64,000 nucleotides of DNA from Rhodoferax sp. (GTDB lineage Bacteria > Pseudomonadota > Gammaproteobacteria > Burkholderiales > Burkholderiaceae_C). Below, in pieces: positions 42,638 through 51,905 of the stretch; position 1 is the first letter of the stretch; every line of letters begins with the position of its first letter. The stretch is taken from contig JACKLK010000001.1 in NCBI GenBank assembly GCA_024236015.1, positions 496,001 to 560,000 on the forward strand, read 5' to 3'. A program made the position numbers and the translations under genes. The notes below the pieces were generated by a model. The model saw only the letters and a list, made by a program, of their open reading frames with translations. It had not been told where the DNA came from and did no database searches.

Positions 42638-44044
42638 ATGGGCCGGGCACTGGCAATCGAACACGCCGAACACGACTTCGACGGCGGCCGCTTCTTCGAC
42701 GATCTGGCGCGCCGTGTGGCGATTCCCACCGAGAGCCAGAATCCGGAACGCGCGGCCGAACTGAGGCGCTACCTGGTCGACGAACTGCTGCCGAGTTACG
42801 GGCGTTGCGGATTCCGGTGCGAGCTGTTCGACAACCCGGTGGCCGGTGCCGGTCCGCTGCTGCTGGCCGAGCGCATCGAAGATGCGGCCGCCACGACGGT
42901 GTTGTCGTACGGCCATGGCGACGTGATCCGCGGCCAGGACGCAAGCTGGCGGTCCGGCCTGGCGCCGTGGAGGCTGCAGCGCGAGGGCGACCGCCTGTAT
43001 GGCCGCGGCACCGCCGACAACAAGGGGCAACACACGATCAACCTGGCGGCCGTCGCGGCAGTGCTGGCCACGCGCGGCTGCCTCGGCTTCAACCTGAAGG
43101 TGCTGATCGAAACCGGCGAGGAGGTCGGCTCGCCGGGCCTGAAGGCGTTCTGCGAGCAGCAGCGCGAGCGTCTGCGCGCCGACGTGTTCATCGCCTCCGA
43201 CGGTCCGCGGCTGCGCCCGGAGCAGCCGACCATCTTCCTGGGCTCGCGCGGCGCACTCAACATGGACCTGGTTGTCGACCTGCGCGACGGCGGCCACCAC
43301 AGCGGCAACTGGGGCGGACTGATCGCCAATCCCGGCATCATCCTGGCCCATGCGCTGGCCACGATCACCGGACCGAAGGGCGAGATCCGCGTCCCCGAGT
43401 GGCGACCCGACAGCCTGACGCCCTCGGTGCGCAAGGCACTCGCGGGCCTGCAGGTCGACGGGGGTGCGGATGGCCCTGCGATCGACCCGGACTGGGGCGA
43501 GCCCGGGCTGACTCCGGCCGAGCGGGTGTTCGGCTGGTCCAGCTTCGAGGTGCTGGCCTTCACCTGCGGCAATCCGGACAAGCCGGTCAACGCGATTCCG
43601 CCCAGGGCCAGCTGCCATTGCCAGCTGCGCTTCGTCGTCGGCGTCGACCCCACGGACATCGTCGGCGCCTTGCAGCGGCACCTGGACAAGGCCGGCTTCG
43701 GCATGGTGCGCGTGACATCGGCGCGCGACGGCTTCTTCACCGCGACCCGGCTCGACCCGGAGCATCCGTGGGTCCGGTGGACGGTCGACGCGATTCGACG
43801 CACCACCGGGTCGGCGCCGGCCATCCTGCCCAACCTGGGCGGCTCCTTGCCCAACGACATCTTCGCCGACGTGCTGGGCCTGCCCACGGTGTGGATTCCG
43901 CATTCGTATGCGTCGTGCAATCAGCATGCGCCGAACGAACACCTGCTGGTGTCGGTGGCGCGGGACGCGCTGCGGCTGATGACGGGCCTGATCTGGGACC
44001 TGGGCGAGCCTGCGTGCCGCCCGGCGATGGTCGAGCGGCATTGA
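42638..44044 (+). CDS. M20-family metallopeptidase/deacylase
   Basis: 468 residues, cytosolic. Zinc-ligand motifs in order: SYGHGDVI (H-x-D), GRGTADNKGQ, the general-base pair in IETGEEVGSPG, FIASDGPRL, and a late histidine in CNQHAPNEH. A dimerisation-domain insert lies in the middle (residues about 200-330). It cleaves a C-terminal amide or acyl-amide bond; ArgE/DapE/CPG2-like relatives have diverse substrates. The ATG at 42638 follows GGGAGG; upstream ATGs lack a ribosome site. Divergent from the M81 gene. Confidence 0.9.
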   Translation: MGRALAIEHAEHDFDGGRFFDDLARRVAIPTESQNPERAAELRRYLVDELLPSYGRCGFRCELFDNPVAGAGPLLLAERIEDAAATTVLSYGHGDVIRGQDASWRSGLAPWRLQREGDRLYGRGTADNKGQHTINLAAVAAVLATRGCLGFNLKVLIETGEEVGSPGLKAFCEQQRERLRADVFIASDGPRLRPEQPTIFLGSRGALNMDLVVDLRDGGHHSGNWGGLIANPGIILAHALATITGPKGEIRVPEWRPDSLTPSVRKALAGLQVDGGADGPAIDPDWGEPGLTPAERVFGWSSFEVLAFTCGNPDKPVNAIPPRASCHCQLRFVVGVDPTDIVGALQRHLDKAGFGMVRVTSARDGFFTATRLDPEHPWVRWTVDAIRRTTGSAPAILPNLGGSLPNDIFADVLGLPTVWIPHSYASCNQHAPNEHLLVSVARDALRLMTGLIWDLGEPACRPAMVERH

Positions 44045-44232
44045 CGGCGATCGTCATCCACGCGATCACGGCCGTGGATGGCGCAGGCACGCGCGGCCTG
44101 CGGGCGGCGGCGAAGCCTGCCGCGGACATTGGGTGAAGCCACGGCGCGCCTGGTGCGCGTTCATACCTGGCTTCCCTTCATGCGAGGCCATCGACTTGTT
44201 CTCCGACACATAGCTGCTTTGCGAGCAGGACC

Positions 44233-44262
44233 GTGACCCCATGCGGGTTATGGCCCTATAAA
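44233..44262 (+). promoter_or_regulatory. Weak candidate sigma-70 promoter upstream of the DUF6351 gene
   Basis: GTGACC (44233-44238) and TATAAA (44257-44262) are spaced 18 nt apart, 62 nt before the ATG. The rest of 44045-44323 shows no gene. Only the -10-like box is close to consensus, so this is a guess. Confidence 0.3.
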
Positions 44263-44323
44263 CACGCATCGCTGGTGCGCACCATGTCGATGAACAACAT
44301 CCACGAACTAGAGGAGTCGACAC

Positions 44324-46513
44324 ATGAAACGTCAGCGACATGCTGCGCGCGCGCTGCTGCTTGCACTGGGCACCGGCACATTACTCATCGGTTGCGGAGG
44401 CGGTTCGTCCGACCCCGTATCCAACCATAGCCTGCAGGCGATCTCCACACGCGCCGACATGGTCTCGGGCGGCGACGTGCTGCTCAAGCTGCGCGTGGCC
44501 ACGGACGTGGATCCGGCATCGATGGTCGTGGACCTCGACGGTACCGAGGTCACGTCGGTCTTCACATCCGTCGGCAGCCAGGAACTCAACGGACTCGTTG
44601 CCGGCCTGAAGGAGGGCACGAACAAGATTGCCGCGTGGCAACGCGGCGCCGACGGCAGGGCCGTGGCCGGAAGCCGGGTGGAGCTGACGGTGACCAACCA
44701 TCCGATCACCGGGCCGGTGTTTTCGGGGCCGCAGGAGTCGCCGTTCTATTGCCAGACCCACGAGTTCGAGCTCTACAACAACGGGCCGATGCTCACCAAT
44801 GCGCCGATCGACCTGCCATGCAGCGTGCCGACCCGCGTGGACTATGTCTACCGCACCACCGGTGGCGCCTACGCCGCCTACGACCCGCTGGCTGCGCCGC
44901 CGGTCGATCTGGCCCAGACCGTGACCAACGAGGGCCGGTCCGTCCCGTACGTCGTGCGGATCGAGACGGGCACCGTCAATCGTGCGATCTACCAGATCGC
45001 CATGCTCGCGGATCCGGCCGCAGCGTCGGCTGGTTATCCGGCATGGAACAAGCGACTGGTGTATGCCTTCGGCGGCGGTTGCTCGGGCGGCCACTACATC
45101 CAGGGCTCCAGCACCGGCGGGGTCCTGCTGGACGACGCGCTGGCGCGTGGATTCGCCGTCGCATCTGCGTCGTTGAACGTCTATCGCAACAACTGCAACG
45201 ATGTGGTGTCGGCCGAGACCGCCATGATGGTCAAGGAGAAGTTCATCGAGACTTACGGTCCGGTGCGATACACGATCGGCTGGGGCAGTTCGGCAGGCGG
45301 CATCCAGCAGATCACGACGGCGAGCAACTATCCCGGCATCCTGGACGGCATCATTCCCCGCCAGAGCTTCCCGGACCTGGTGCAGGCCACGGTCGTGAAT
45401 TCCCGGCTGATGCTCGAGTACTACAACAACCATGGCGCCGGACTATGGACACAGGAGCAGATGCGGCTCGCATCGGGTTTCGGCACCTTCGGTCAGTTGA
45501 ACAGCAACGGCGGATCGAACGCGGTGCGATATGAAGCGGTCCCGACCCGGCCGGGATGGCAGAACGCCGCCTGGGCCAGCGTCGTTCCGGTGGGTGTTCG
45601 ATACGATCCCGTGACCAACCCGACCGGTGCGCGTCCGACCTTCTTCGATCACAACGTCAATACCTATGGCAAGGACGCCAACGGATTTGCACGACGGGCC
45701 CTGGACAACGTGGGGGTGCAGTACGGCCTGGTCGCCCTGAACGCCGGGCAGATCACCAAGGAGCAGTTCCTCGACCTCAACGAGAAGATCGGCGGCGTCG
45801 ACATTGACTTCAACTTCACCGCAACACGTACCGTCGCCGACACGATGGCACTGCGCGCCGCCTACCAGACCGGCAAGGTGACCAATGGCGGTGGCGGCCT
45901 GGGCCTGATTCCCGTGCTCGATGTCGACGGCAGTTATGCGGACTACGCCGCCAACGGCAATGTGCACCTGAAGTTCCAGCACTTCAGCGTCCGCGAACGG
46001 GTACGCAAGGCCAATGGCGATGCGGACAACTACGTGATGTGGAGCGGTGCCCATGGCACGTCGGCCAGTGCGGTCGGCCAGGCCCTGGTGGCCATGGACG
46101 CATGGTTGGCGAACATCGCGAACGACTCCGCCGCCGGTGGCGTGCGCGAGAAGGTGATCCGCAACAAGCCCGTCAGCCTGAAGGACGGTTGCTACAAGGA
46201 CGGGGCATTCATCGAAGAGGTCCAGTTCAAGGGTCTCACCGGAACGTCGCCCTGCAACACGCTGTATCCGACCGCCTCGTTCCCGCTGGAGGCTGCCGGT
46301 GGACCGCTGGCCAATGACATCGTCAAGTGCCAGCTCAAGCCGGTCAATCTCGCCGACTACAACGTCACCTTCGACGCGCTGGAACTGGCACGCCTCAATG
46401 CCATCTATCCGGGCGGCGTGTGCGACTGGAGCAAGCCGGGCGTGGAGCAGACAGGCTTGCTGGCGACCTGGTTGCGCTACACCGGCATCGGCACCTACCA
46501 GGCAGCCAACTAG
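44324..46513 (+). CDS. DUF6351-family lipoprotein, serine-hydrolase-like
   Basis: 729 residues. A lipoprotein signal peptide (MKRQRHAARALLLALGTG...LIGC with lipobox LIGC, Cys near residue 24) is followed by GGGSSDP, then a beta-rich N-terminal domain (residues about 40-130) and a large alpha/beta body. The central FGGGCSGGHYIQGSS and GWGSSAGGIQQITTAS (G-x-S-x-G) look like a serine hydrolase elbow, with several paired cysteines (FYCQTHEF, LPCSV, NNCND, DGCYK, SPCNT). The family is widespread in Burkholderiales but of unknown substrate; an esterase or depolymerase function is inference. No neighbouring gene on the same strand. Confidence 0.85.
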   Translation: MKRQRHAARALLLALGTGTLLIGCGGGSSDPVSNHSLQAISTRADMVSGGDVLLKLRVATDVDPASMVVDLDGTEVTSVFTSVGSQELNGLVAGLKEGTNKIAAWQRGADGRAVAGSRVELTVTNHPITGPVFSGPQESPFYCQTHEFELYNNGPMLTNAPIDLPCSVPTRVDYVYRTTGGAYAAYDPLAAPPVDLAQTVTNEGRSVPYVVRIETGTVNRAIYQIAMLADPAAASAGYPAWNKRLVYAFGGGCSGGHYIQGSSTGGVLLDDALARGFAVASASLNVYRNNCNDVVSAETAMMVKEKFIETYGPVRYTIGWGSSAGGIQQITTASNYPGILDGIIPRQSFPDLVQATVVNSRLMLEYYNNHGAGLWTQEQMRLASGFGTFGQLNSNGGSNAVRYEAVPTRPGWQNAAWASVVPVGVRYDPVTNPTGARPTFFDHNVNTYGKDANGFARRALDNVGVQYGLVALNAGQITKEQFLDLNEKIGGVDIDFNFTATRTVADTMALRAAYQTGKVTNGGGGLGLIPVLDVDGSYADYAANGNVHLKFQHFSVRERVRKANGDADNYVMWSGAHGTSASAVGQALVAMDAWLANIANDSAAGGVREKVIRNKPVSLKDGCYKDGAFIEEVQFKGLTGTSPCNTLYPTASFPLEAAGGPLANDIVKCQLKPVNLADYNVTFDALELARLNAIYPGGVCDWSKPGVEQTGLLATWLRYTGIGTYQAAN

Positions 46514-46577
46514 CCGTCGGCGCGGGACCATCCTGGGCGCCGGGCGGCAACGCCGGGCGCCATCCAGGCCGTCCGTG

Positions 46578-46612
46578 GAGGGCACACGTGTCGACAAGAC
46601 GCGTGTGCCCTT
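46578..46612 (+). terminator. Long hairpin after the DUF6351 gene
   Basis: GAGGGCACACGTGTC / GACGCGTGTGCCCTT with a 5-base loop, a 15-bp stem with two non-Watson-Crick pairs (G-U type in RNA), 64 nt after the stop. Followed by TTCATCACAT without a T-run, so it is either a weak terminator or an mRNA end-stabilising element. Confidence 0.5.
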
Positions 46613-46782
46613 CATCACATCGTGGCCGCGTCTTGCCCATGGCACGCAAGAGACCTGTACCTCGCGCCGCGCCGATCCATGGCGCTCGTCAACGGTCGTC
46701 GGCTTGTCGCTGTGCGGCGCATGCAGGGTGGCCAAGCCGGTGGGCATGGAATGTGCCAGGACGAGCAAGGACGCAACCCCCC

Positions 46783-46817
46783 AAAAAAAAAGCTCCCGAC
46801 CCGCAAGGGTCGGGAGC
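46783..46817 (-). terminator. Rho-independent terminator of the minus-strand alpha/beta hydrolase gene
   Basis: Perfect 11-bp stem GCTCCCGACCC / GGGTCGGGAGC with a 4-base loop (46792-46817), preceded on the plus strand by nine A (46783-46791), which on the minus strand is a T9 run right after the hairpin. It lies 35 nt beyond the stop at 46852. The clearest intrinsic terminator in the window. Confidence 0.92.
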
Positions 46818-46851
46818 AGGCCGATGGCGCGTGTGCGCCACCTGCCGGACG

Positions 46852-47997
46852 TCAGTGCCGCTTGTGCTTCGATGGCCGCACGATGCGGCTCGCCCCGTGG
46901 GGGCCGTGCTTGAGGAAGCGGATCACGGTGGTGTTGAATGCCTCGGGGTTCTCGAACTGCGGCGCGTGGCCCGTGTCGAGCTGCACGTATGCGGCATCGG
47001 GGATGTACGAACCCCAGAGTTGCATGTGGGCCGGGGGCGAGTAGTAGACATCGCCGGTGCCGGCCAACAGCAGCGTGCGCATCGTGATCAGCGATCCGAG
47101 CTTGGCAAACGTATTGGGGTTGAGCGGATCGGTGCTGGCCATGCCCGGCTGGTTGGCGCCGATGTTGATGAGCCTGCAGCCGTCGAACGTCCGGTGCCGC
47201 GCGTTGTCGCCGATGGCCAGGAACTCGCTCACGCCGTCGCGGTCGGTGGCCCGGAACCAGGTGCCGAGTTCGCGATGTTCGATCGTGACCGCCGGCAGGT
47301 CGACCGTGGCCGCGCTGGTGCCGCTGATCAGGCGCAAGGGCGCCGGCGGCGGGTTGGCGATGGTCATCGGGCACAACTGCTCGAACGGCAAGGCGATATG
47401 GGCCTGCAGTGCGGCCATCTCGGGTTCCTGCTGTGCCAGGCCTTGCGGTCCCAGCGTCGCTGCCAGCACCATGCTGGAAACCTTGTGGGGGTTCTTTGCC
47501 GCGTACTGGAGCGCGACCTGCGCGCCCGCGGCGACTCCGACCAGATGGAAGCGATCGAGTCCCAGGTAGGCCGTCAATTCCTCGAGATCCTGGACGGTCG
47601 TTCCGACCGGTCGCCCGAGTTCGGCGTCGCGCAGGGTATTGCTGCTGCGACCGACGTTCTTGCGGTCGTAGGCGATGGCGCGATAACCCGCCGCGCTGAA
47701 TGCCTGCAGGTTGTACTTGAATGCGTCGGCATTGCCGGAGGCGGCGTGCACGAAGATGACGGCCTCGCCACGGCCGCGTCGGCTGGCGCCGGTGTCGTAG
47801 TAGAAGAGGTCGGCTCCGGACAGTCTCGCGCAGGCACCTTCGGCGGGAACATAGTGCGGGTGTTCGCATTCGCGTGCGGCGTGCGCGGATGCGGTCGCCA
47901 ACAGCATCGCGGCGCCGAACAGGGCGCCATAGAGGCGCTTCGGAACACGACGGCCCGATGTGCGCGCTGGGTGACCGTGCTTGACAGCAATTTTCAC
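46852..47997 (-). CDS. Exported alpha/beta-hydrolase-fold protein lacking the nucleophile
   Basis: 381 residues from a GTG start. A basic leader and hydrophobic stretch (YGALFGAAMLLATASAHA) form a signal peptide, cleaved near residue 40. The fold is clear: VIFVHAASGNADAFKYN (oxyanion region), AYDRKNVGRSS, and a C-terminal histidine in LDTGHAPQFENP. The nucleophile elbow reads GVAAGA (G154-V155-A156-A157-G158), so the expected serine is alanine at A156. It may therefore be catalytically inactive or act by another mechanism, for instance as a binding protein. Convergent with the DUF6351 gene and ended by a strong terminator. Confidence 0.85.
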   Translation of the reverse strand: MKIAVKHGHPARTSGRRVPKRLYGALFGAAMLLATASAHAARECEHPHYVPAEGACARLSGADLFYYDTGASRRGRGEAVIFVHAASGNADAFKYNLQAFSAAGYRAIAYDRKNVGRSSNTLRDAELGRPVGTTVQDLEELTAYLGLDRFHLVGVAAGAQVALQYAAKNPHKVSSMVLAATLGPQGLAQQEPEMAALQAHIALPFEQLCPMTIANPPPAPLRLISGTSAATVDLPAVTIEHRELGTWFRATDRDGVSEFLAIGDNARHRTFDGCRLINIGANQPGMASTDPLNPNTFAKLGSLITMRTLLLAGTGDVYYSPPAHMQLWGSYIPDAAYVQLDTGHAPQFENPEAFNTTVIRFLKHGPHGASRIVRPSKHKRH

Positions 47998-48195
47998 GTG
48001 AGTCTCCTGATCGATGTCCGCCGGTATTGGCGGAACAGGTTGATGGTGCGCGGGCGGATGTGTGCGACCGCCGCATGCCGGGCCTTGAACGACCCGGCTG
48101 CACTGTATCCGTCGGCCCGCCGTCAGGAAATGTTCAAAGTGTCATGGCTGATATGCGCCAGCCGATCGCCGAAGGTGCGACCGGCGGGCCGCGCA

Positions 48196-49050
48196 TCAGT
48201 CCGGTCCCAGCACCAGCAACACCGGCTGGTGGTCCGATACGCGGGTCTGGCCATCGACGCGCACGATGCGCACCTGGCGCCGCAGGTTCGCACTGACAAA
48301 GACGAAGTCGCAACAGATCGGCTCCGGCCCGTAACGCGAATCGAACAGCCGGAACGTCGGCTCATGCGGCTGCGTGCCATGCGCCAGCGGCCAGGCATCG
48401 GCCAGGCTGCTGATGCCCACGGGTGCCGGCTCCTGGATCACGCCGTATTCCGCGTCGCGTGCCTCGAAGTTGAAGTCGCCGCACAGGATGGCCTGCGTGG
48501 TGTGGACCTTGGTCTGGAACGGACTGCCGGTCTCGTCGTCCAGCGGTGGATCGACGACATGGCCGCAGGCCTGGCGGTGCAGCTCGACCAGGGCGCGGGC
48601 CTGGGCCATGCGCTGGGCCGTGGAGTAGAACTCGAGATGCGTGGTCATCACGCGGATCGGACCGAGCGCCGACAACACGGTGGCGGTGGTGCAGATGCGC
48701 GGCATGGTGCGTTTGCCGAGGTCGGGCGGGTAGGGCAGCGGATAGGACTGGGCCTGCGCGATCGGCAGCCGGGTCGCGATCAGGTTGCCGAACTGCTGGC
48801 GCTGGCCCTGCCGGCCGAGTTCGGTCACGGCGGCGCCGAACACGATCTCGTATTCGGGCAGCAGTTCGCGCAGCCGCGCCACCTGGTCGAAACCGGCGTC
48901 ACCGGTGAGCTGCGGATAGTTGACGGCGACCTCCTGCAGGCACAACACGTCGAAGTCGGCCATGGAGCGGGCATGGGCGACGACGCGCTCGACGTCGACC
49001 CTGTCGTCCAGGCCGCAGAACCACTGCACGTTCCAGGTGATGAGTTTCAT
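48196..49050 (-). CDS. Endonuclease/exonuclease/phosphatase (EEP) family protein
   Basis: 284 residues. The EEP motifs are intact: TWNVQWF at the start, VLCLQEVAVN (metal-binding Glu), TTHLEFYS, CGDFNFEARD (catalytic Asp and Asn) and SDHQPVL (catalytic His). The family covers nucleases, sphingomyelinase-like and inositol-phosphate phosphatases; sequence alone does not tell which. No signal peptide, so it is cytoplasmic. ATG at 49050 (MKLITWNVQW). It follows the beta-hydroxyacid dehydrogenase gene by 31 nt, probably in the same transcript as the ABC importer upstream. Confidence 0.88.
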   Translation of the reverse strand: MKLITWNVQWFCGLDDRVDVERVVAHARSMADFDVLCLQEVAVNYPQLTGDAGFDQVARLRELLPEYEIVFGAAVTELGRQGQRQQFGNLIATRLPIAQAQSYPLPYPPDLGKRTMPRICTTATVLSALGPIRVMTTHLEFYSTAQRMAQARALVELHRQACGHVVDPPLDDETGSPFQTKVHTTQAILCGDFNFEARDAEYGVIQEPAPVGISSLADAWPLAHGTQPHEPTFRLFDSRYGPEPICCDFVFVSANLRRQVRIVRVDGQTRVSDHQPVLLVLGPD

Positions 49051-49081
49051 CGGATGGCGGCTGCTGTCGGGTGGCGGTCGT

Positions 49082-49972
49082 TCACGCCTTGGCCGCGGGC
49101 CCGAGCAGGCTGACCAGTTCCGGCAACAGGCTGCCCGGCGCCGCCTTGGCCTGCGCGTCCTGCAGCGTGGCCAGCACGGCGGCGGCAATGGCCAGGTGGG
49201 CCTGGGCGTCGCCGGCCATGGTCTGGTAATACCCCATGTCCTTGCTGGCGTTGGCGATCGAGAAGCGCAGTCCGGAGGTGTCCTGCGCCAGCAGGTAGGG
49301 CTTGAGGCGTTCGAGCGCGATGCCGCCGCCACCGCCCTTGGCCAGCACGTCGACGAACACCTCGGGTGCCACGCCGTTGCGCTGCGCACAGGCGGCGGCC
49401 TCGGCGATCAGCGCCACCGAACCCAGCGACACATAGTTGTGCAGCAGCTTCATGCTGTGGCCGCTGCCCACGGCGCCGACGTGGGTGATGTTCTCGGCAA
49501 AACAGGCCAGCAGCGCGCGGCTCGCGTCGAACACGTCGCGGTCGCCACCGACCAGCAGGTTCAGCCGGCCTTCGGCGGCTTCCTTCGGGGTCCGGGTCAT
49601 CGGCGCATCCAGCATCGTGCTGCCCGCCTTGGCGACGGCCTGGGCCATGCGCACGGTCGACGACGGGATGGCGGTGGAGCAGTCGATGACCACGCTGCCG
49701 GGCCTCAGCCCCGCCAGCACGCCGTCGGCGCCGGTCAGGACGGCTTCGACCTGTGGCGAGCCGGTCAGCACCAGGATCACCACCTCGGAGCGCGCGGCAA
49801 GCTCGGACGCACGGGTGAAACTCTGCGCCCCGGCCGCCTTCAAGGCGTCCAGCGGCTGGTTGCCCTCATGCTCGAGCACCGCCAAGGCATGGCCGTGCTT
49901 GAGCAGGTTGCTGGCGATGCCATGGCCCATCATGCCGATGCCCACCATGCCGATGTTGGTCTTCTTCATCAT
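49082..49972 (-). CDS. Beta-hydroxyacid dehydrogenase (3-hydroxyisobutyrate dehydrogenase-like)
   Basis: 296 residues. The Rossmann motif GMVGIGMMGHGIASNLL is at the N-terminus, then DCSTAIPSSTVRMA, MLDAPMTRTPKEAAEG (the DAPVSGG region) and the catalytic lysine in GHSMKLLHNY. The family oxidises small beta-hydroxyacids or reduces tartronate semialdehyde with NAD(P). The ATG at 49972 has CGGAGAA upstream. Located 75 nt after the second permease gene of the sugar-type importer, so it may process the imported compound. Confidence 0.88.
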   Translation of the reverse strand: MMKKTNIGMVGIGMMGHGIASNLLKHGHALAVLEHEGNQPLDALKAAGAQSFTRASELAARSEVVILVLTGSPQVEAVLTGADGVLAGLRPGSVVIDCSTAIPSSTVRMAQAVAKAGSTMLDAPMTRTPKEAAEGRLNLLVGGDRDVFDASRALLACFAENITHVGAVGSGHSMKLLHNYVSLGSVALIAEAAACAQRNGVAPEVFVDVLAKGGGGGIALERLKPYLLAQDTSGLRFSIANASKDMGYYQTMAGDAQAHLAIAAAVLATLQDAQAKAAPGSLLPELVSLLGPAAKA

Positions 49973-50047
49973 GTGTCGATTCTCCGGAAAAGGGTTGCCA
50001 TCCATTGTGTTGCATGCGGCCGGCCCGTCATCCGTCGGGCCCGGGCG

Positions 50048-50890
50048 TCACTTGATGCCCGCCCGCATGAAGCTCTGCACGAACTGGCGCTGGAACAGCA
50101 GGAAGCCGACCAGCAGCGGTGCCGAGGTCATCAAGGTGGCGGCGGTGATCACCGACCAGTCCACCCCCTGGTCGGTCGACGAGAACACCTGCAGGCCCAC
50201 CGTCAGCGGGCGCGCACCGACGCTGTTGGTGATGATCAGCGGCCACAGGAAGTTGTTCCAGTGGAAACTGACCGACACCAGGGCGAACGCGGTGTAGACC
50301 GGCCGCGCCAGCGGAATGTAGATGCGCCACAGGATCTGCATCGCGCTGGCGCCCTCGACCCGCGCGGCCTCGTCGAGTTCCTTCGGAATGCCCATGAAGG
50401 TCTGGCGCAGCAGGAAGATCGCGAACGCGGAGGCGAAATACGGCAGGCCGATGGCCAGCAGCGTGTCCACCACGCCCAGCGTGGCCATGGTCTTGTAGTT
50501 CTCGACCAGCAGGATGTCGGGCATGATCATCAGCTGCACCAGCACCAGCGCGAACAATATGTTCTTGCCGGCGAATTCGTACCGGGCGAAGGCGTAGGCG
50601 GCCAGCGTGCTGAGCACCAGCTGGCAGGCCAGGATCATCGCCACCAGCAGGATGGTGTTGAGGAAATACTGCGCAAACGGCGCCGCTTCCCAGGCCCGGG
50701 CGAAGTTGTCCAGCGTCAGCGGCGCCAGCAGTTCGAAACGGGTCGAATACTCGGACGGGTGGAATGCGGTCCACACCGCGTACGCCAGCGGCAATATCCA
50801 CAGCAGCGCCAGCATCCAGGCGGCCAGCGTGTCGATCCAGGTCGGGTCGTTGTAGACCAGGCGCGAGGGGCGTACCGCCTTGCCGCTCAT
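50048..50890 (-). CDS. Sugar-type ABC transporter permease (MalG/UgpE-like)
   Basis: 280-residue inner-membrane permease with about six transmembrane segments. The cytoplasmic EAA loop reads DEAARVEGASAMQILWRIYIP, which contacts the ATPase. The opening LAAWMLALLWILPLAYAVWTAFHPSEY is characteristic of the second permease of CUT1 carbohydrate importers. The ATG at 50890 overlaps the upstream permease stop by 4 nt. Partner of the gene at 50887-51777. Confidence 0.92.
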   Translation of the reverse strand: MSGKAVRPSRLVYNDPTWIDTLAAWMLALLWILPLAYAVWTAFHPSEYSTRFELLAPLTLDNFARAWEAAPFAQYFLNTILLVAMILACQLVLSTLAAYAFARYEFAGKNILFALVLVQLMIMPDILLVENYKTMATLGVVDTLLAIGLPYFASAFAIFLLRQTFMGIPKELDEAARVEGASAMQILWRIYIPLARPVYTAFALVSVSFHWNNFLWPLIITNSVGARPLTVGLQVFSSTDQGVDWSVITAATLMTSAPLLVGFLLFQRQFVQSFMRAGIK

Positions 50891-51777
50891 TTGTAGTGCA
50901 CCTTGCGATCGAGCAGGAAGAACTGCGCCAGTGCGACCGTTGCCAGCACCGCCAGCAGCACGACGGTGATCGCCGCGGCATAGGCGGTGTCCCAGAACTT
51001 GAAGCCGACCTCGTACAGGTGGTACAGCAGCAGCGTGGACGCATTGTCCGGCCCGCCACGGGTGAGCACGATGATGTGGTCGACCATGCGCACCGCGTTG
51101 ATGACGGCGTTGACCATGACGAACAGCGTGGTGGGCATCAGCAGCGGCCATTGCACGCGGCGAAAGAAATACCAGCGCGAGGCGCCTTCGATGGCGGCGG
51201 CCTCGCGCAGGCTGGGGTTCAGGCTCTGCAAGGCGGCCAGGTAGAAGATCATGAAGAAGCCGGCTTCCTTCCAGACCGCCACCAGCGTGACCGCACCCAG
51301 CGCGGTGCGCTGGTCGCCGAGCCAGTTGTGCGACGGCAGGCCGAACAGCCCGGTGATCTGCTCGAGCAATCCGTAGGACGGCGTGTAGAAGAACAGCCAG
51401 ATGTTGGCAACCGCAATCATCGGCAGCACGGTGGGCGTGAAATAGGCCATGCGCAGGAAGCCCCGCCCGGCGATGCGTTCGTTGACCCACAGGGCCATCA
51501 CCAGTGCCAGCGCGATCGACGCGGGGATCGTCGCCAGCGCAAACCACAGGTTGTTGGTCGCCGCCTTCCAGAACACCGGGTCGCCGGCCATGACCTCGTA
51601 GTTCTCCAGGCCGACCCAGACCGCCGGACGCGACCCCTTGGGGGTGGAGAAGAAGCTGTCGATCAGCGTGGCCACCGCCGGGTAATGCGTGAACGCGACC
51701 AGCAGCACGAAGGCCGGCAGCAGCAGCAGGTAGGCGTGCACCGATCGGATGCCGGAGGTCGGGGAACTGGCGGACAC
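50887..51777 (-). CDS. Sugar-type ABC transporter permease (MalF/UgpA-like)
   Basis: 296-residue permease from a GTG start, with about six transmembrane segments; SVHAYLLLLPAFVLLVAFTHYPAVATLIDSFF is the family opening split over a first helix, and the EAA loop is REAAAIEGASRWYFFRRV. Forms the heterodimeric channel with the UgpE-like permease just downstream. It is preceded by the binding-protein gene 128 nt upstream. Confidence 0.92.
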   Translation of the reverse strand: MSASSPTSGIRSVHAYLLLLPAFVLLVAFTHYPAVATLIDSFFSTPKGSRPAVWVGLENYEVMAGDPVFWKAATNNLWFALATIPASIALALVMALWVNERIAGRGFLRMAYFTPTVLPMIAVANIWLFFYTPSYGLLEQITGLFGLPSHNWLGDQRTALGAVTLVAVWKEAGFFMIFYLAALQSLNPSLREAAAIEGASRWYFFRRVQWPLLMPTTLFVMVNAVINAVRMVDHIIVLTRGGPDNASTLLLYHLYEVGFKFWDTAYAAAITVVLLAVLATVALAQFFLLDRKVHYK

Positions 51778-51905
51778 GGTGGAATCGAGCGTGGAGGGCG
51801 GGATGTCGGAGAACGACCGAAGGGCCGCCGCGTGGCTTGCGGCCCTTCGACAGGTTCAGGGCGAACGGCGGCCTGCGCCTGGCGCACCCATTGGTTCGTA
51901 CGGCT

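Noticed and set aside
46327..49113. A 928-codon plus-strand frame across the alpha/beta hydrolase and EEP genes
   Set aside because: It crosses two well-supported minus-strand genes and a strong terminator and has no recognisable domain; shadow frame.
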